A DNA stretch of 64,000 bases, from the NCBI GenBank assembly GCA_964436825.1, contig CAYTEO010000009.1:1-64000 (forward strand), written 5' to 3'. Made by a program: the position numbers and the translations under genes. This DNA comes from CAYTEO01 sp964436825. GTDB taxonomy: Bacteria > Krumholzibacteriota > Krumholzibacteriia > LZORAL124-64-63. The number at the start of each line of letters is the position of its first letter. Position 1 is the first letter of the stretch. Under the pieces are notes generated by a model. It was given only the letters and a program-made list of their open reading frames with translations, was not told where the DNA came from and searched no databases. Of this stretch, positions 50,420-60,188 are shown in pieces.

Positions 50420-51829
50420 GTGAGAGGTCTCCTGCGTTCACCCCTGTTCCGGTTGCTGGCCTCCCTGAAGCTGACCATGGCCATCCTGATCGTCTTCGCC
50501 GTCGCCAGCGGCAAGGCGACCATCATCGAGTCCAGCCATGGCGCCGACGCCGCCCGCGACCTCGTCTACAACGCCCGCTGGTTCGAGGCGTTGCTGGCCC
50601 TGTTCGTCCTCAACCTCCTGGCGGTCCTGGTGGACCGGTACCCCTACAAGCCCCGCCAGACCGGTTTCGTGGTGACCCACGTGGCGATGATCGTCATCCT
50701 GGTCTCGGCGGGGATCACCCGTTACTTCGGATACGAGGGGTCGATGCACATCCGCGAGGGCCAGCGCTCCGGGACCATCCTCACAAGAGACACCTACCTG
50801 CAGCTGCGCCTGGGCGAAGAGACCGCCACGAGCCTGGTCCGTCTCTGGCGCAGCGGCCACCAGCACCTGGCCCGCAAGCTGAAGCTGGGCGGAACCACCT
50901 ACCGGGCGGTCATCACCGACTACTGGCCCCATTACGAGATACGGATCCGGCCGGCCGACAGCGGTCCCGCCGCCCTCGGGCTGGTGGTGACGACGGGAAA
51001 GGGGATGCAGCGGGTCACCCTGGTCGACGGCGAGGCCCGGCGGGTCGGCGGGCGCACCCTGCTGTTCCGGGACGGGCCCCTGCCAGCCCCTGACGCGCGG
51101 GAACGGCGGCTCCTGTTCGGGCGCGACGCGACCGGCGGGGTGACCGCCCGCATCCCGTTCGACCTCCAGCGGGTCGGGATGGACGACGGCGAGGCCGACA
51201 CCGTGCTGGCCCACGGCAACTCCTTCCCCGTCGAGGAGATGACCCTCTACCGCGAGCCCGCGGGTCGCTTCTCGTTCGTCGTCCGGGAGATCCTCGAGCA
51301 CGTCCGACGCGTCCCCGGTCCCAGCGACAACCCGCGCGCCCCCGGTGCGGCCCGGGTCGAGGTGACCTCACCCGCCGGGAAGACCGCCAGCATCGTCGTG
51401 GAGGACGGGGACACCGACGGCAGGACCGTGCAGCTCGGCGACGAGCGGCTGACCGTCGCCGTGGCCCCCCTGGTCATCGAGCTGCCCTACGAGCTGCATC
51501 TGGACGACTTCGTCCTGCAGAAGTACCCCGGCAGCAACAACCCGGCCTCCTACGAGAGCTGGGTGCGGATCTACGATCCCGGCCTGGGGATCGACGGGAA
51601 GCCGTTCCACATCTACATGAACCACCCGCTGAGCCACCGCGGCTCGAAGCACTTCCAGTCGTCGTACGACGTCGACGAGAAGGGCACGATCCTCTCGGTC
51701 AACCACGATCCCGGCAAGTGGCCCACCTACATCGGCTACATCCTGATCTCGCTGGGGTTCATCCTGATCTTCGCCCGTGACCTGCTGTGGCCCGAACGAC
51801 CCGTCGCAGGGAAAGGAGGTCGGTCATGA
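50420..51829 (+). CDS. resB: ResB-like cytochrome c maturation protein
   Basis: A 469-residue System II cytochrome c biogenesis protein, about 440 being usual. Three N-terminal helices (SLKLTMAILIVFAVASG; ALLALFVLNLLAVLVDRYP; FVVTHVAMIVILVSAGI), a large periplasmic domain with LQKYPGSNNPASYESWV, and a C-terminal helix (YIGYILISLGFILIFA). It binds heme with ResC and passes it to apocytochromes. GTG start at 50420 with GGAAAGG upstream. It overlaps resC by ATGA. It would serve the diheme bd-like oxidase and other c-type cytochromes. Confidence 0.88.
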   Translation: MRGLLRSPLFRLLASLKLTMAILIVFAVASGKATIIESSHGADAARDLVYNARWFEALLALFVLNLLAVLVDRYPYKPRQTGFVVTHVAMIVILVSAGITRYFGYEGSMHIREGQRSGTILTRDTYLQLRLGEETATSLVRLWRSGHQHLARKLKLGGTTYRAVITDYWPHYEIRIRPADSGPAALGLVVTTGKGMQRVTLVDGEARRVGGRTLLFRDGPLPAPDARERRLLFGRDATGGVTARIPFDLQRVGMDDGEADTVLAHGNSFPVEEMTLYREPAGRFSFVVREILEHVRRVPGPSDNPRAPGAARVEVTSPAGKTASIVVEDGDTDGRTVQLGDERLTVAVAPLVIELPYELHLDDFVLQKYPGSNNPASYESWVRIYDPGLGIDGKPFHIYMNHPLSHRGSKHFQSSYDVDEKGTILSVNHDPGKWPTYIGYILISLGFILIFARDLLWPERPVAGKGGRS

Positions 51830-53580
51830 ACAGGCGCCACCGTTCCATCCGGCGGACCGTCTGCCTGGCCCTGCTGTTCCTGCTGGCCGCCGTCGCCGCC
51901 GCCACGGCCCAGCCGGCGGACAACGGCCACCGGCACGAGACGATCGCCCCGCCGCGCTTCAACTTCCTGACCCCCGAGAACCGTGCGCTGGCCTCGCAGC
52001 TGACCGTCCAGGACTTCCGGGGCCGGATGATGCCCCTGGACACCCGCGCCCGCCTGGTCTGCATGAAGATCAGCAAGCGGGAACACTTCGAGGGCTGGGA
52101 ACCGATCGACCTCTACTTCAGCTGGTTGACGCGACCCGAGTTCTGGTTCAACTACCCCCTGATCGCCGTCCGCTTCCCGGGGGTCAAGAAGCTCCTGGGC
52201 GTCTCTCCCGAGACGAAATGGGTCAGCGTGGCCAGCCTGATCACCGACGACGGGCAGTACCGGCTGGCCGACGCCGTCAGCAAGGCCCTGCGAACCCCGG
52301 ACCGTGACCGCAGCAAGCTGCAGCGCAAGCTCCTGAAGTTCGACGAGCGGTTCAACATCCTCTACGACGTCCTCAACGGGGGCGGCCTGCGGCTCTATCC
52401 CAAGCCGGGCGACCCGAACCACACCTGGCTGGAGTTCGCCGGGGTCCAGCAGCTGCCCGACGACGAGTACGGGCGCGCCGCCAGGGAGGCCCTGCACACC
52501 CTGCTGGCCGGCCTGCGCGCCGAGGACAACGAGCGGATCCACCGGGGGCTGGAACTGACGGCCGAGCTGCAGCGACGCTACGGCGCCGAGGTCCTCCCCT
52601 CGGCGACAGCCCGGCGGGCGGAGCTGTGGCTCAACCGCAACCACCCGTTCCGCAACGTCACGGTTCCCTACTTCCTGTCCTTCTTCCTGCTGCTGGCGGC
52701 CTACTTCTGGAACGTCTTCCGCCGCGACAACGCGCGGTTCCGGTGGCGCAGTCCCGTCTTCGCCGCCGGCCTGGGGCTGCTGGTCCTGAGCGTGGCCTAC
52801 CACCTGTACGCCTTCGTCCTGCGGTGGATCGCGTCGGGCCGGGCGCCGCTGAGCAACGGCTACGAGTCCCTGATCTTCATCGCCCTGGCCACCGGCATCG
52901 CCGGTCTGCTGTTCGAGCTGCGCGACCGGCGCGGCTCGGCCGGGGCCGTTTCCGCCATGTTGACCGGCCTGATCCTGTCGGTGGCCATGCTGTCGACCTT
53001 CGACCCCGAGATCGGGCCCCTGGTCCCGGTCCTGGCCTCCTACTGGCTGAACATCCACGTGACCGTCATCACCGCCAGCTACGGCTTCCTCGGCGTCTCC
53101 TCCCTGCTGGGCGTGCTGATCATGGTGCTCTACCTCTTCAAGGGCCCCGGCAAGCGGCACGTCCACGACGCCATCGTCAAGGCCGACCGGCTCCAGTACG
53201 ACATCATGATCGTCGGCCTGGGGATGCTCTCGGTCGGGACCCTGCTGGGCGGCGTCTGGGCCAACGAGTCCTGGGGCCGCTACTGGGGCTGGGACCCCAA
53301 GGAGACCTGGAGCCTGGTGACGATCCTCGTCTACGCCATCGTCCTGCACTTCAAGTGGATCCCATCGCTGCGGGGTGTCTGGCCCCGGGCCGCGGGCGGC
53401 GCGGTGGCCTGGGCCTCGGTCCTGATGACCTACTTCGGGGTCAACTACTTCCTGTCCGGGCTGCACAGCTATGGCGCAGGCGAGACGCCGGCGTTCATCG
53501 GCGCGCTCTACGTCACCGGCGCCATGGTCACGGTGCTGGTGGTCCTCTCGTACCTCTCCCACAGGCTGCGGCGCTGGTAG
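51826..53580 (+). CDS. ccsA: ResC/CcsA cytochrome c maturation protein
   Basis: A 584-residue System II heme-handling protein. The N-terminus has a signal-anchor (residues 11-27) and a long periplasmic segment to about residue 275; the membrane part carries the Trp-rich heme motif NESWGRYWGWDPKETWSL (about 480-497) and conserved histidines in LHFKWIPS and GLHSYG. The extended N-terminal soluble domain matches the Bacteroidetes-style CcsA rather than the shorter plastid form. ATG 51826 overlaps resB. Confidence 0.93.
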   Translation: MNRRHRSIRRTVCLALLFLLAAVAAATAQPADNGHRHETIAPPRFNFLTPENRALASQLTVQDFRGRMMPLDTRARLVCMKISKREHFEGWEPIDLYFSWLTRPEFWFNYPLIAVRFPGVKKLLGVSPETKWVSVASLITDDGQYRLADAVSKALRTPDRDRSKLQRKLLKFDERFNILYDVLNGGGLRLYPKPGDPNHTWLEFAGVQQLPDDEYGRAAREALHTLLAGLRAEDNERIHRGLELTAELQRRYGAEVLPSATARRAELWLNRNHPFRNVTVPYFLSFFLLLAAYFWNVFRRDNARFRWRSPVFAAGLGLLVLSVAYHLYAFVLRWIASGRAPLSNGYESLIFIALATGIAGLLFELRDRRGSAGAVSAMLTGLILSVAMLSTFDPEIGPLVPVLASYWLNIHVTVITASYGFLGVSSLLGVLIMVLYLFKGPGKRHVHDAIVKADRLQYDIMIVGLGMLSVGTLLGGVWANESWGRYWGWDPKETWSLVTILVYAIVLHFKWIPSLRGVWPRAAGGAVAWASVLMTYFGVNYFLSGLHSYGAGETPAFIGALYVTGAMVTVLVVLSYLSHRLRRW

Positions 53581-53797
53581 GGCGCGCGGAGCCGGGAGCG
53601 GCTGCACATCGCCACCTTCCGGGGACCGGCGAGGCTGGCCACACGGCCGCCCCGCCGGTCCCGTCGCTTATGACAAAATGCTTCCCCGTCTCCGGGCCTC
53701 ATGCTAGGGTCCGCAGATGCCACAGGGGCCGGGTGCGGTCGCACCCGCAGCCCGTCGGGAGGGCGCCAACGCCCGGGACCGCGGAGAAGGAGATGTG

Positions 53798-55111
53798 ATG
53801 AAAGGGAACAATGCTCGGATCCTGCTGACCTGCGTCGCCTGCCTGTTGCTGGCAGGCGGTGCCTGGGCCGGCGGCTTCAGCATCTACGAAGCCGGGGCCA
53901 GGGCGACGGCCATGGGCGGTGCCTTCACCGCCACCGCGGACGACGGATCGGCCATGTTCTACAACCCGGCCGGCCTGGCCTTCCTGTCCGGGACCCACCT
54001 GGACCTGAACCTCATGCCGGTCATCCCCCAGGCCAAGTTCACCGGGGCGGTCATGCCCGACGGCAGCTACGCCACCGGTGAGACGGAGGACAACGTCTAT
54101 CCCATCCCAGGCACCTACTACTACCACAACACGGGTGACTTCACCTGGGGCATCGGCATCTATGCCCCCTTCGGCCTGGGCGTGGAGTGGAAGGACAAGG
54201 ACAACTGGGCGGGACGCCACTACAGCTACGACGTCTACCTCTCGACGATCTACGCCACCCCCACCGTCGCATGGCAGATCGCCGACGACGTCGGCATCGC
54301 CATGGGGATCGACGTCGCCTTCACCCACATCAACTACAAGCAGCGGCAGGCGGTCCGCTTCGGGGGCGACGCCGCCCTGGTGGACGTCATCGACGCCGAG
54401 ATCGACGCCGACAGCGACCTGAACTTCACGCCGACGGCGGGGTTGCTGGTCAAGGCGACCGACTGGCTGGACCTGGGCGTCATGTACCACCACCAGAAGA
54501 CGATGGCCATCCGCGACGGCGACCTGACGCTGACGAACATCGCGCCCGACGCCCTGCGCGAGACCGTGGATCTCCAGATCGCCGCCCTGGGCGGCGGCAC
54601 GCACAAGGGCAAGTCGGACCTGAAGCTGCCCCACATCTGGAGCATGGGCGCCGCCTTCCAGATCACCGAGGAGTTGCGGGCCGAGTTCGACGCGGTCCAC
54701 TTCGGCTGGAGCCACTTCGACGAGCTGACGCTGGACTTCGACAGCGACGCCCTGGACCAGACCATCATCGAGGGGTACGAGGACGCCTGGCAGTACCGCA
54801 TCGGCGCCGAGTACGTGGCCAGCGACAAGCTGACCCTGATGGCCGGCTACGTCTACGACGAGACGCCGCAGCCGATCGAGTCGATGTCCCCGATGCTCCC
54901 CGACGGCGACCGCAACGACTACTCGTTCGGCCTCGCCTGGCAGGCCACGCCGCAGCTGTCGGTGACGCTCTCCTACATGGCGGTCGACTTCGAGGAGCGC
55001 TCCAACGTCGTCGACGGCGTCCACCACTCCTACGACCCCGAGGACAACCCCGCCGGCAGCTACGACTCGGCGGCGGACATCCTGGGCATCGGCTTCGGCT
55101 ACCGCTTCTAG
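53798..55111 (+). CDS. FadL/OmpP1-family outer membrane transporter
   Basis: A 437-residue outer membrane beta-barrel of the FadL/TodX family, which imports hydrophobic compounds such as long-chain fatty acids. The signal peptide ends AWAGG; the mature N-terminal plug has GARATAMGGAFTATADDGSAMFYNPAGLAFL, the family NPAG signature. Alternating hydrophobic strands run to a terminal aromatic GFGYRF, as required for BAM recognition. ATG 53798 follows GAGAAGGAG. A SGNH lipoprotein starts 15 bp downstream, suggesting lipid ester uptake and cleavage; the giant acyl-CoA synthetase-like gene could act on such substrates. Substrate unknown. Confidence 0.88.
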   Translation: MKGNNARILLTCVACLLLAGGAWAGGFSIYEAGARATAMGGAFTATADDGSAMFYNPAGLAFLSGTHLDLNLMPVIPQAKFTGAVMPDGSYATGETEDNVYPIPGTYYYHNTGDFTWGIGIYAPFGLGVEWKDKDNWAGRHYSYDVYLSTIYATPTVAWQIADDVGIAMGIDVAFTHINYKQRQAVRFGGDAALVDVIDAEIDADSDLNFTPTAGLLVKATDWLDLGVMYHHQKTMAIRDGDLTLTNIAPDALRETVDLQIAALGGGTHKGKSDLKLPHIWSMGAAFQITEELRAEFDAVHFGWSHFDELTLDFDSDALDQTIIEGYEDAWQYRIGAEYVASDKLTLMAGYVYDETPQPIESMSPMLPDGDRNDYSFGLAWQATPQLSVTLSYMAVDFEERSNVVDGVHHSYDPEDNPAGSYDSAADILGIGFGYRF

Positions 55112-55126
55112 AAGAGGAGGACGGCA

Positions 55127-56512
55127 ATGATGAAACGGATTTTCCAGGCCCTCACCGCAGCGGCCCTGCTGGCCGTCCTGCTCGCGGGCTGTACCCCCGA
55201 TGAGCCATCCCCGGTCGAGCTGAGCATCCCCCAGCCCACCGGCGAGGCCGTTCTGCAGAACTACGTGGCCCTGGGCAACAGCCTGACCGCCGGCTTCATG
55301 GATGCCGGCCTGGTGATGAACGGGCAGGTCAACAGCTACCCCCAGCTCATCGCCCAGCAGCTGGGCTACCCGTCCGGCACCTTCATGCAGCCGCTGATCT
55401 CCTGGCCCGGCGTGGGCAGCAGTGACACCGGCGACCCGATGCAGGTGGCGGGGGTCCTGTTCTTCAACGGCGCGGAGATCAACATCGCCGGTCCCACCCC
55501 CCTGGCGGACGTCCCCGGCCTGCTGCTGGCCAGCAACTGGCCGGTCCCCTACAACAACCTGGGCGTGCCCGGGGCGACGCTCCTGGACATGACCCAGGCC
55601 CTGGACAGCGCCACCAGCCAGTCGCCGGGGAACGCCTTCTTCGACATGATCCTGCGCAACCCGACGTTCGGGAACAAGTCAGCCCTGGAGCAGGCAACGG
55701 CCCTGGCACCCACCCTGGTGACGCTCTGGATCGGCAACAACGACGTCCTGGGCGGCGCCACCAGCGGTCAGCCCGAGCCTGGCGTCAACCTGACGCCCCC
55801 GGAGATCTTCGAGAACCTCTACAACGCGCTGCTCGACCAGGTGACCCAGCGCGTCCGCCAGCGTGCGGGCTACGACCCGGTCATCGTCGTCGGCAACATC
55901 CCGAGCATCACGACGATCCCCTACTTCCTGCCCAAGCCGGTCTTCGACGCCATGGCCGGCATGGCCGTCCCCACGGTGGAAAGCGATCCCGTCTACGTCC
56001 GCTTCCCGGTCCTGAGCCATCTGACCGAGGCCGGGTTCGTGCCGCTGGCCGAGGAGTGGACGCTGACGCAGGCCGAGGTCGAGGCCGTCGAGACGACCGT
56101 CGATGCCTACAACGCGATCATCGCCGACGCCGTCGCGGCGAGGGACAACGTCTACCTCTTCGACGCCCACGGCGCCATGCAGGTCCTGGCGACGGCGGGA
56201 CTGGAAGGGATGACCGCCAACCACTTCCTGGTCCTGGTGAACCAGCTCGGTGACATCCAGGCGGCCGCCGCGGCGACCTTCTTCTCCCTGGACGGCGTCC
56301 ACCCCAACAACCGGGGCTACGGCGTCATCGCCAACGGGTTCATCGACGTCATCAACGCGGCCCTGGGGACCGAGGTGCCCCACGTCGACGTCGCCTCCCT
56401 CACCTGGGACCCGACCTACGGGCTGCTGGGTGCCGGGGAAGAGGAAGCGACCGCCGGCCGTCTTCTCACACCGGCGGCGGCGCGCGCCATGGACGCCGTC
56501 TTCCGCCGCTGA
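55127..56512 (+). CDS. SGNH/GDSL-family lipoprotein hydrolase
   Basis: A 461-residue lipoprotein: lipobox LLAGC with lipid-acceptor C22. SGNH hydrolase blocks are ALGNSLTAGF (nucleophile S52, block I), GVPGAT (Gly, block II), LWIGNNDVLGG (Asn, block III) and SLDGVHPNNRGY (Asp-His, block V). It probably cleaves lipid or carbohydrate esters at the outer or inner membrane surface. It is co-transcribed with the FadL-like porin and ends just before a strong terminator. Confidence 0.85.
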   Translation: MMKRIFQALTAAALLAVLLAGCTPDEPSPVELSIPQPTGEAVLQNYVALGNSLTAGFMDAGLVMNGQVNSYPQLIAQQLGYPSGTFMQPLISWPGVGSSDTGDPMQVAGVLFFNGAEINIAGPTPLADVPGLLLASNWPVPYNNLGVPGATLLDMTQALDSATSQSPGNAFFDMILRNPTFGNKSALEQATALAPTLVTLWIGNNDVLGGATSGQPEPGVNLTPPEIFENLYNALLDQVTQRVRQRAGYDPVIVVGNIPSITTIPYFLPKPVFDAMAGMAVPTVESDPVYVRFPVLSHLTEAGFVPLAEEWTLTQAEVEAVETTVDAYNAIIADAVAARDNVYLFDAHGAMQVLATAGLEGMTANHFLVLVNQLGDIQAAAAATFFSLDGVHPNNRGYGVIANGFIDVINAALGTEVPHVDVASLTWDPTYGLLGAGEEEATAGRLLTPAAARAMDAVFRR

Positions 56513-56535
56513 CCAGACACGGCACCGGTCCGACG

Positions 56536-56561
56536 GGAGGGGAACCTGCGGGTTCCCCTCC
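56536..56561 (+). terminator. Hairpin after the SGNH lipoprotein gene
   Basis: GGAGGGGAACC (56536-56546), loop TGCG and the exact complement (56551-56561), then TCGTTTG; 23 nt after the stop. Confidence 0.75.
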
Positions 56562-56659
56562 TCGTTTGAACGGGATCTGGCACACGAGGCGGGATTAGGG
56601 GTGCCACCGGTCCCGCGGGCGGGTTATCTTTCCCCAGGACCCTCAACCGGGGAGGCAAC

Positions 56660-57481
56660 GTGTACGGACGACGTCCCGGCCCGGCATTCGGTTTCGGCCC
56701 GCCGCTGACATCGGCGATCCGCGCCCTGCTGGCCGTCAACATCACCGTCTTCCTGCTGCAGTCGCTGCTGCGCCTGACCGGCGGCCACTGGTTCGACGCG
56801 TTGTTCGGCCTGATCCCGGCCCGCGTCTGGTCGCTGCCGCTGCCCTTCCTCTGGCAGCCGGTCACCTACATGTTCCTGCACGGCGGGCTGTGGCACATCG
56901 CCGTCAACATGTTCGTCCTGTGGATGTTCGGCTCGGAGCTGGAGCAGCTCTGGGGACCGCGGGAGTTCCTGCGCTACTACCTGCTGTCCGGGATCGGCGG
57001 CGCGCTGGTCTACCTGCTGGTGATGCCGTTGATCGACCCGCTGACCGCCTACATCCCCCTGATCGGCGCCTCGGGAGCCTGCTACGGCCTGCTGATGGCC
57101 TACGGGATGATCTACCCCGAGCGGACGGTCCTGCTCTACTTCCTCATCCCCGTCAAGGTGAAGTACTTCGTCGTGGGGTTGATGGTCGTCGAGCTGCTGG
57201 CCACCTGGACGCCGTCGAGCATCGGCCACCTGGCCCACCTCGGCGGGCTGCTGTTCGGGTTCGTCTACCTGAAGTGGGGCAAGCTCTGGTGGCAGCAGCG
57301 GCGGCGGCGGCGCCGGATCGACCGCAGCGGCTTCCGCACCATCGGCGGCCGGGGCCGCGGCAACGGCGGCACCGTCGACCGGGAGCGGATCGACGCCATC
57401 CTGGAGAAGATCTCCCGCCACGGCCTGGACAGCCTGACGGCCGAGGAGCAGGAGATCCTGCGTCGGGCCAGCCGTCGCTAG
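56660..57481 (+). CDS. Rhomboid-family intramembrane serine protease
   Basis: A 273-residue rhomboid. TM segments hold the WR-like loop region and HGGLWHIAVNMFVLWMFG; the catalytic serine is in GASGACYGLL and the histidine in IGHLAHLGGLL. A basic stretch and a soluble C-terminal tail (about residues 205-273) contain a SHOCT-like helix-hairpin (LEKISRHGLDSLTAEEQEIL). It cleaves membrane-anchored substrates, identity unknown. GTG start 56660 with GGGGAGG upstream. It is 4 nt from the glycosyltransferase. Confidence 0.92.
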   Translation: MYGRRPGPAFGFGPPLTSAIRALLAVNITVFLLQSLLRLTGGHWFDALFGLIPARVWSLPLPFLWQPVTYMFLHGGLWHIAVNMFVLWMFGSELEQLWGPREFLRYYLLSGIGGALVYLLVMPLIDPLTAYIPLIGASGACYGLLMAYGMIYPERTVLLYFLIPVKVKYFVVGLMVVELLATWTPSSIGHLAHLGGLLFGFVYLKWGKLWWQQRRRRRRIDRSGFRTIGGRGRGNGGTVDRERIDAILEKISRHGLDSLTAEEQEILRRASRR

Positions 57482-57485
57482 GGCC

Positions 57486-58442
57486 ATGGTCGACCTCTCG
57501 ATCATCGTCGTGAACTGGAACGGCGGCGAGCTGCTGCGCCGCTGCCTGGCGGCACTGCCGGCGGCCACGGGCGACCTGTCCGTCGAGACGCTCGTCGTCG
57601 ACAACGGCTCCCGCGACGGCTCCCCGGACATGATCCGGCGCGACTTCCCCTCTGTCGTCCTGCTGGAGCCGGGCCGCAACCTGGGATTCGCCGCCGCCAA
57701 CAACCTGGCCCTCGGCCGTGCCCGCGGCCGCCACCTGCTGCTGCTGAACCCCGACACGGAGTGCCGACCCGGGAGCCTCGTGACCCTGAGCCGCTTCCTG
57801 GACGCCACACCCGGCGCCGCCGCCTGCGGGCCCGTCCTGCTGGACGGCGACGGCCGTCCCGCCCTCAGCTGGGGCACACCGCCCCGGCTGCGCTACCACC
57901 TGCTGTCGATCCTGGACCCGGGCAGGAACTGGCTGCCCCGGCGCTGGCGCGCCGCGACGATGGCCCGACCGCCGCTGCCGGGGCGGCGCGATGCCTACCG
58001 CGTGGACTACATCGTGGGGGCCTGCCTGATGCTGACGCGGGAGGCGCTGGACAGCGTGGGGCCGCTGGACGAGCGCTTCTTCCTGTACTTCGAGGAGTCG
58101 GACTGGTGCCTGCGGGCCCGGCGACAGGGGCTGGGGGTCTACCTGGTGCCGACCGCCGAGGTCGTCCACCTGGAGGGACGCTGCGCCGCCCTGGCCGGCG
58201 ACTTCCCGCTGCGCCAGTTCCAGCACAGCCTGCGCCTGTTCGTCGCCAAGCACCAGGGCGGGTGGCGGGTCCCCCTCTTCCGGCTGCTCATCGCCGTGGA
58301 GTACGGCCTGAAGGCCTGGTGGCGCGTCCTGCGTGCCGCGCTCCGCCCCGCCGGCCGCCGGCACGACCTGGCCCTGGCACGGGGATACCTGCGGATCGCC
58401 TCCCTCCAGCTGCACGGCCGGATCGCGCCGCCGCCGCCCTGA
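57486..58442 (+). CDS. Family 2 glycosyltransferase
   Basis: A 318-residue GT-A fold glycosyltransferase of the rhamnosyltransferase/WbbL-like GT2 group: LSIIVVNWNGGELL, VVDNGSRDGS, NLGFAAANNLA, LLLLNPDTE (DxD-equivalent) and DERFFLYFEESDWCLRARR. It likely adds a sugar to cell-wall or LPS precursors. It is 4 nt after the rhomboid stop and convergent with the RNase gene. Confidence 0.9.
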   Translation: MVDLSIIVVNWNGGELLRRCLAALPAATGDLSVETLVVDNGSRDGSPDMIRRDFPSVVLLEPGRNLGFAAANNLALGRARGRHLLLLNPDTECRPGSLVTLSRFLDATPGAAACGPVLLDGDGRPALSWGTPPRLRYHLLSILDPGRNWLPRRWRAATMARPPLPGRRDAYRVDYIVGACLMLTREALDSVGPLDERFFLYFEESDWCLRARRQGLGVYLVPTAEVVHLEGRCAALAGDFPLRQFQHSLRLFVAKHQGGWRVPLFRLLIAVEYGLKAWWRVLRAALRPAGRRHDLALARGYLRIASLQLHGRIAPPPP

Positions 58443-58456
58443 GCCGGGGGCCGCCC

Positions 58457-60169
58457 TCAGCTGCCGGTTCCGCTCCGTGCCGAGTCGCCGCCACCGCGCC
58501 GGCCCGCGGGGCGCCGCCGGGGCCGCCGGCCGCGATCGCGCGGCTGCTCCCCGACACGGGTCGCGCCGCCGTTGCCGCCCTTTCCCCCGCCGGTGCCATT
58601 GCCGCCGCGGCCGGCCCCCTTCTTCTGCTGCTGCCGGTCGGCCTCGGCCACCAGGTCCCGGTCGGTGCGCAGGGACTGGATGTGGAAGACCTCGCGGTGC
58701 AGGGCCGGGTTGTCCAGGATGTTGAGGGTCAGACCGTACTCGCGGCACAGCTCGTCCAGCATCTCGGCGTGCTCGTGCCGCAGGAAGAAGGCCAGCATCG
58801 TGCCGGCCTGGACCTGGATCTGCTTCTCCCCCGTCTTGAGGTGGACCCGCAGGACCTCCCGCTCGACGCGGCGGGCCAGGGTCTCGAGGCTGAGCACCTT
58901 GCCGCTGCCGCGGCAGTAGGGACAGGGATCGGTCAGGAACGAGACCAGGGACGGGCGGACCCGCTGGCGGCTCATCTCCACCAGGCCGAGGCTGCTGACG
59001 GGGAAGACCTTGGTGCGGGCGCGGTCGCGCTTCAGGGCGCTGCGCAGCTCGTTGAGGACGCGCTTCTTGTTCCCCTCGTTCTCCATGTCGATGAAGTCGA
59101 CGACGATGATCCCGCCGATGTCGCGCAGCCGCAGCTGGCGGGCCACCTCCCGGGCCGCCAGGAGGTTCGTCTCGATGATCGTCTCCTCCTGGTTGCGCGT
59201 CCGGCCCGTGAAGCGGCCGGTGTTGACGTCGATGGAGACCAGGGCCTCGGTCTGCTCGATGATGATGTAGCCGCCCTTCTTGAGCCACACCTTGCTCTCG
59301 GTGCTCTTGCGGATCTCCTGCTCGATGCCGAAGTGCTCGAAGATGGCCTGGTCGTTGTCGTAGAGCTGGACCCGTCCCCGCAGGTCGGGAGCGAAGACCT
59401 GCAGGTACTTCTGCAGGCGCTTGTAGTCCTCCCGGTCGTCGATCAGCAGCCGGTCGACGTCGTCCTTGAAGATGTCGCGGATCAGTCCCACGACCATGCC
59501 CACGTCCTCGTGGACCAGGCAGGGCGCCTGCTGCTCGGGGTCGGCGCGGTTGATGTCCCGCCAGAGCTTCGTCAGGTACTCCACGTCGGCGCGGATCAAC
59601 TTCTCGTCCACGCCGGACGCCGCGGTGCGGATGATGAAGGCCCCCTCGTCGGGCCGGAACTTCTGGAGGATCTCCTTGAGACGGACCCGCTCGCGGCGGT
59701 CCTCGATCTTCCGCGAGACGCCGATGTGGTGTCCCTTGGGCATGAAGACCAGGAAGCGGCCCGGCAGGCTGATGTCGGCGGTCAGGCGGGGACCCTTGGT
59801 GCTGATGGGCTCCTTGGTGACCTGCACCAGGATCTCGTCGCCCACCTTGACCATGCGGCTGATCTCGGGGACCGCCCCCTGCCGCGTCCGGCCGCGGGTG
59901 GCGGGACCGGGGCCGTCGACGGCGTCCGTCGTGTCGGGATCCTCGTGGACCATGTCGGAGGCGTGCAGGAAGCCGGCGCGTTCCATGCCGATATCGACGA
60001 AGCAGGCCTGCAGGCCCGGTTTGACCGACGTAACGACTCCCCGGTAGAGGTTGCCGACGATCCGCTTGGCGTCGGCACGCTCGATGAGCAGTTCCACCAG
60101 CTCGCCGTCCTCCAGAATGGCGATCCTGATCTCGTAGGGGCTGGAGTTGATGATGATTTCCTTGCGCAT
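58457..60169 (-). CDS. rng: RNase E/G family endoribonuclease
   Basis: A 570-residue RNase G/E. N-terminal MRKEIIINSSPYEIRIAILEDGELVELLIER, S1 domain GNLYRGVVTSVKPGLQACFVDIG with a poorly conserved acidic insert, DNase I-like domain GGIIVVDFIDMENEGNKKRV (catalytic Asp), and the zinc-link CPYCRGSGK near residue 425. A short basic, Gly-rich tail (about residues 530-570) follows. It initiates RNA decay and rRNA processing. ATG 60169 is 19 nt after the radical SAM gene stop. Confidence 0.95.
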   Translation of the reverse strand: MRKEIIINSSPYEIRIAILEDGELVELLIERADAKRIVGNLYRGVVTSVKPGLQACFVDIGMERAGFLHASDMVHEDPDTTDAVDGPGPATRGRTRQGAVPEISRMVKVGDEILVQVTKEPISTKGPRLTADISLPGRFLVFMPKGHHIGVSRKIEDRRERVRLKEILQKFRPDEGAFIIRTAASGVDEKLIRADVEYLTKLWRDINRADPEQQAPCLVHEDVGMVVGLIRDIFKDDVDRLLIDDREDYKRLQKYLQVFAPDLRGRVQLYDNDQAIFEHFGIEQEIRKSTESKVWLKKGGYIIIEQTEALVSIDVNTGRFTGRTRNQEETIIETNLLAAREVARQLRLRDIGGIIVVDFIDMENEGNKKRVLNELRSALKRDRARTKVFPVSSLGLVEMSRQRVRPSLVSFLTDPCPYCRGSGKVLSLETLARRVEREVLRVHLKTGEKQIQVQAGTMLAFFLRHEHAEMLDELCREYGLTLNILDNPALHREVFHIQSLRTDRDLVAEADRQQQKKGAGRGGNGTGGGKGGNGGATRVGEQPRDRGRRPRRRPAGRRGGGDSARSGTGS

Positions 60170-60188
60170 ATCGTCACCCTTTCGGGGG

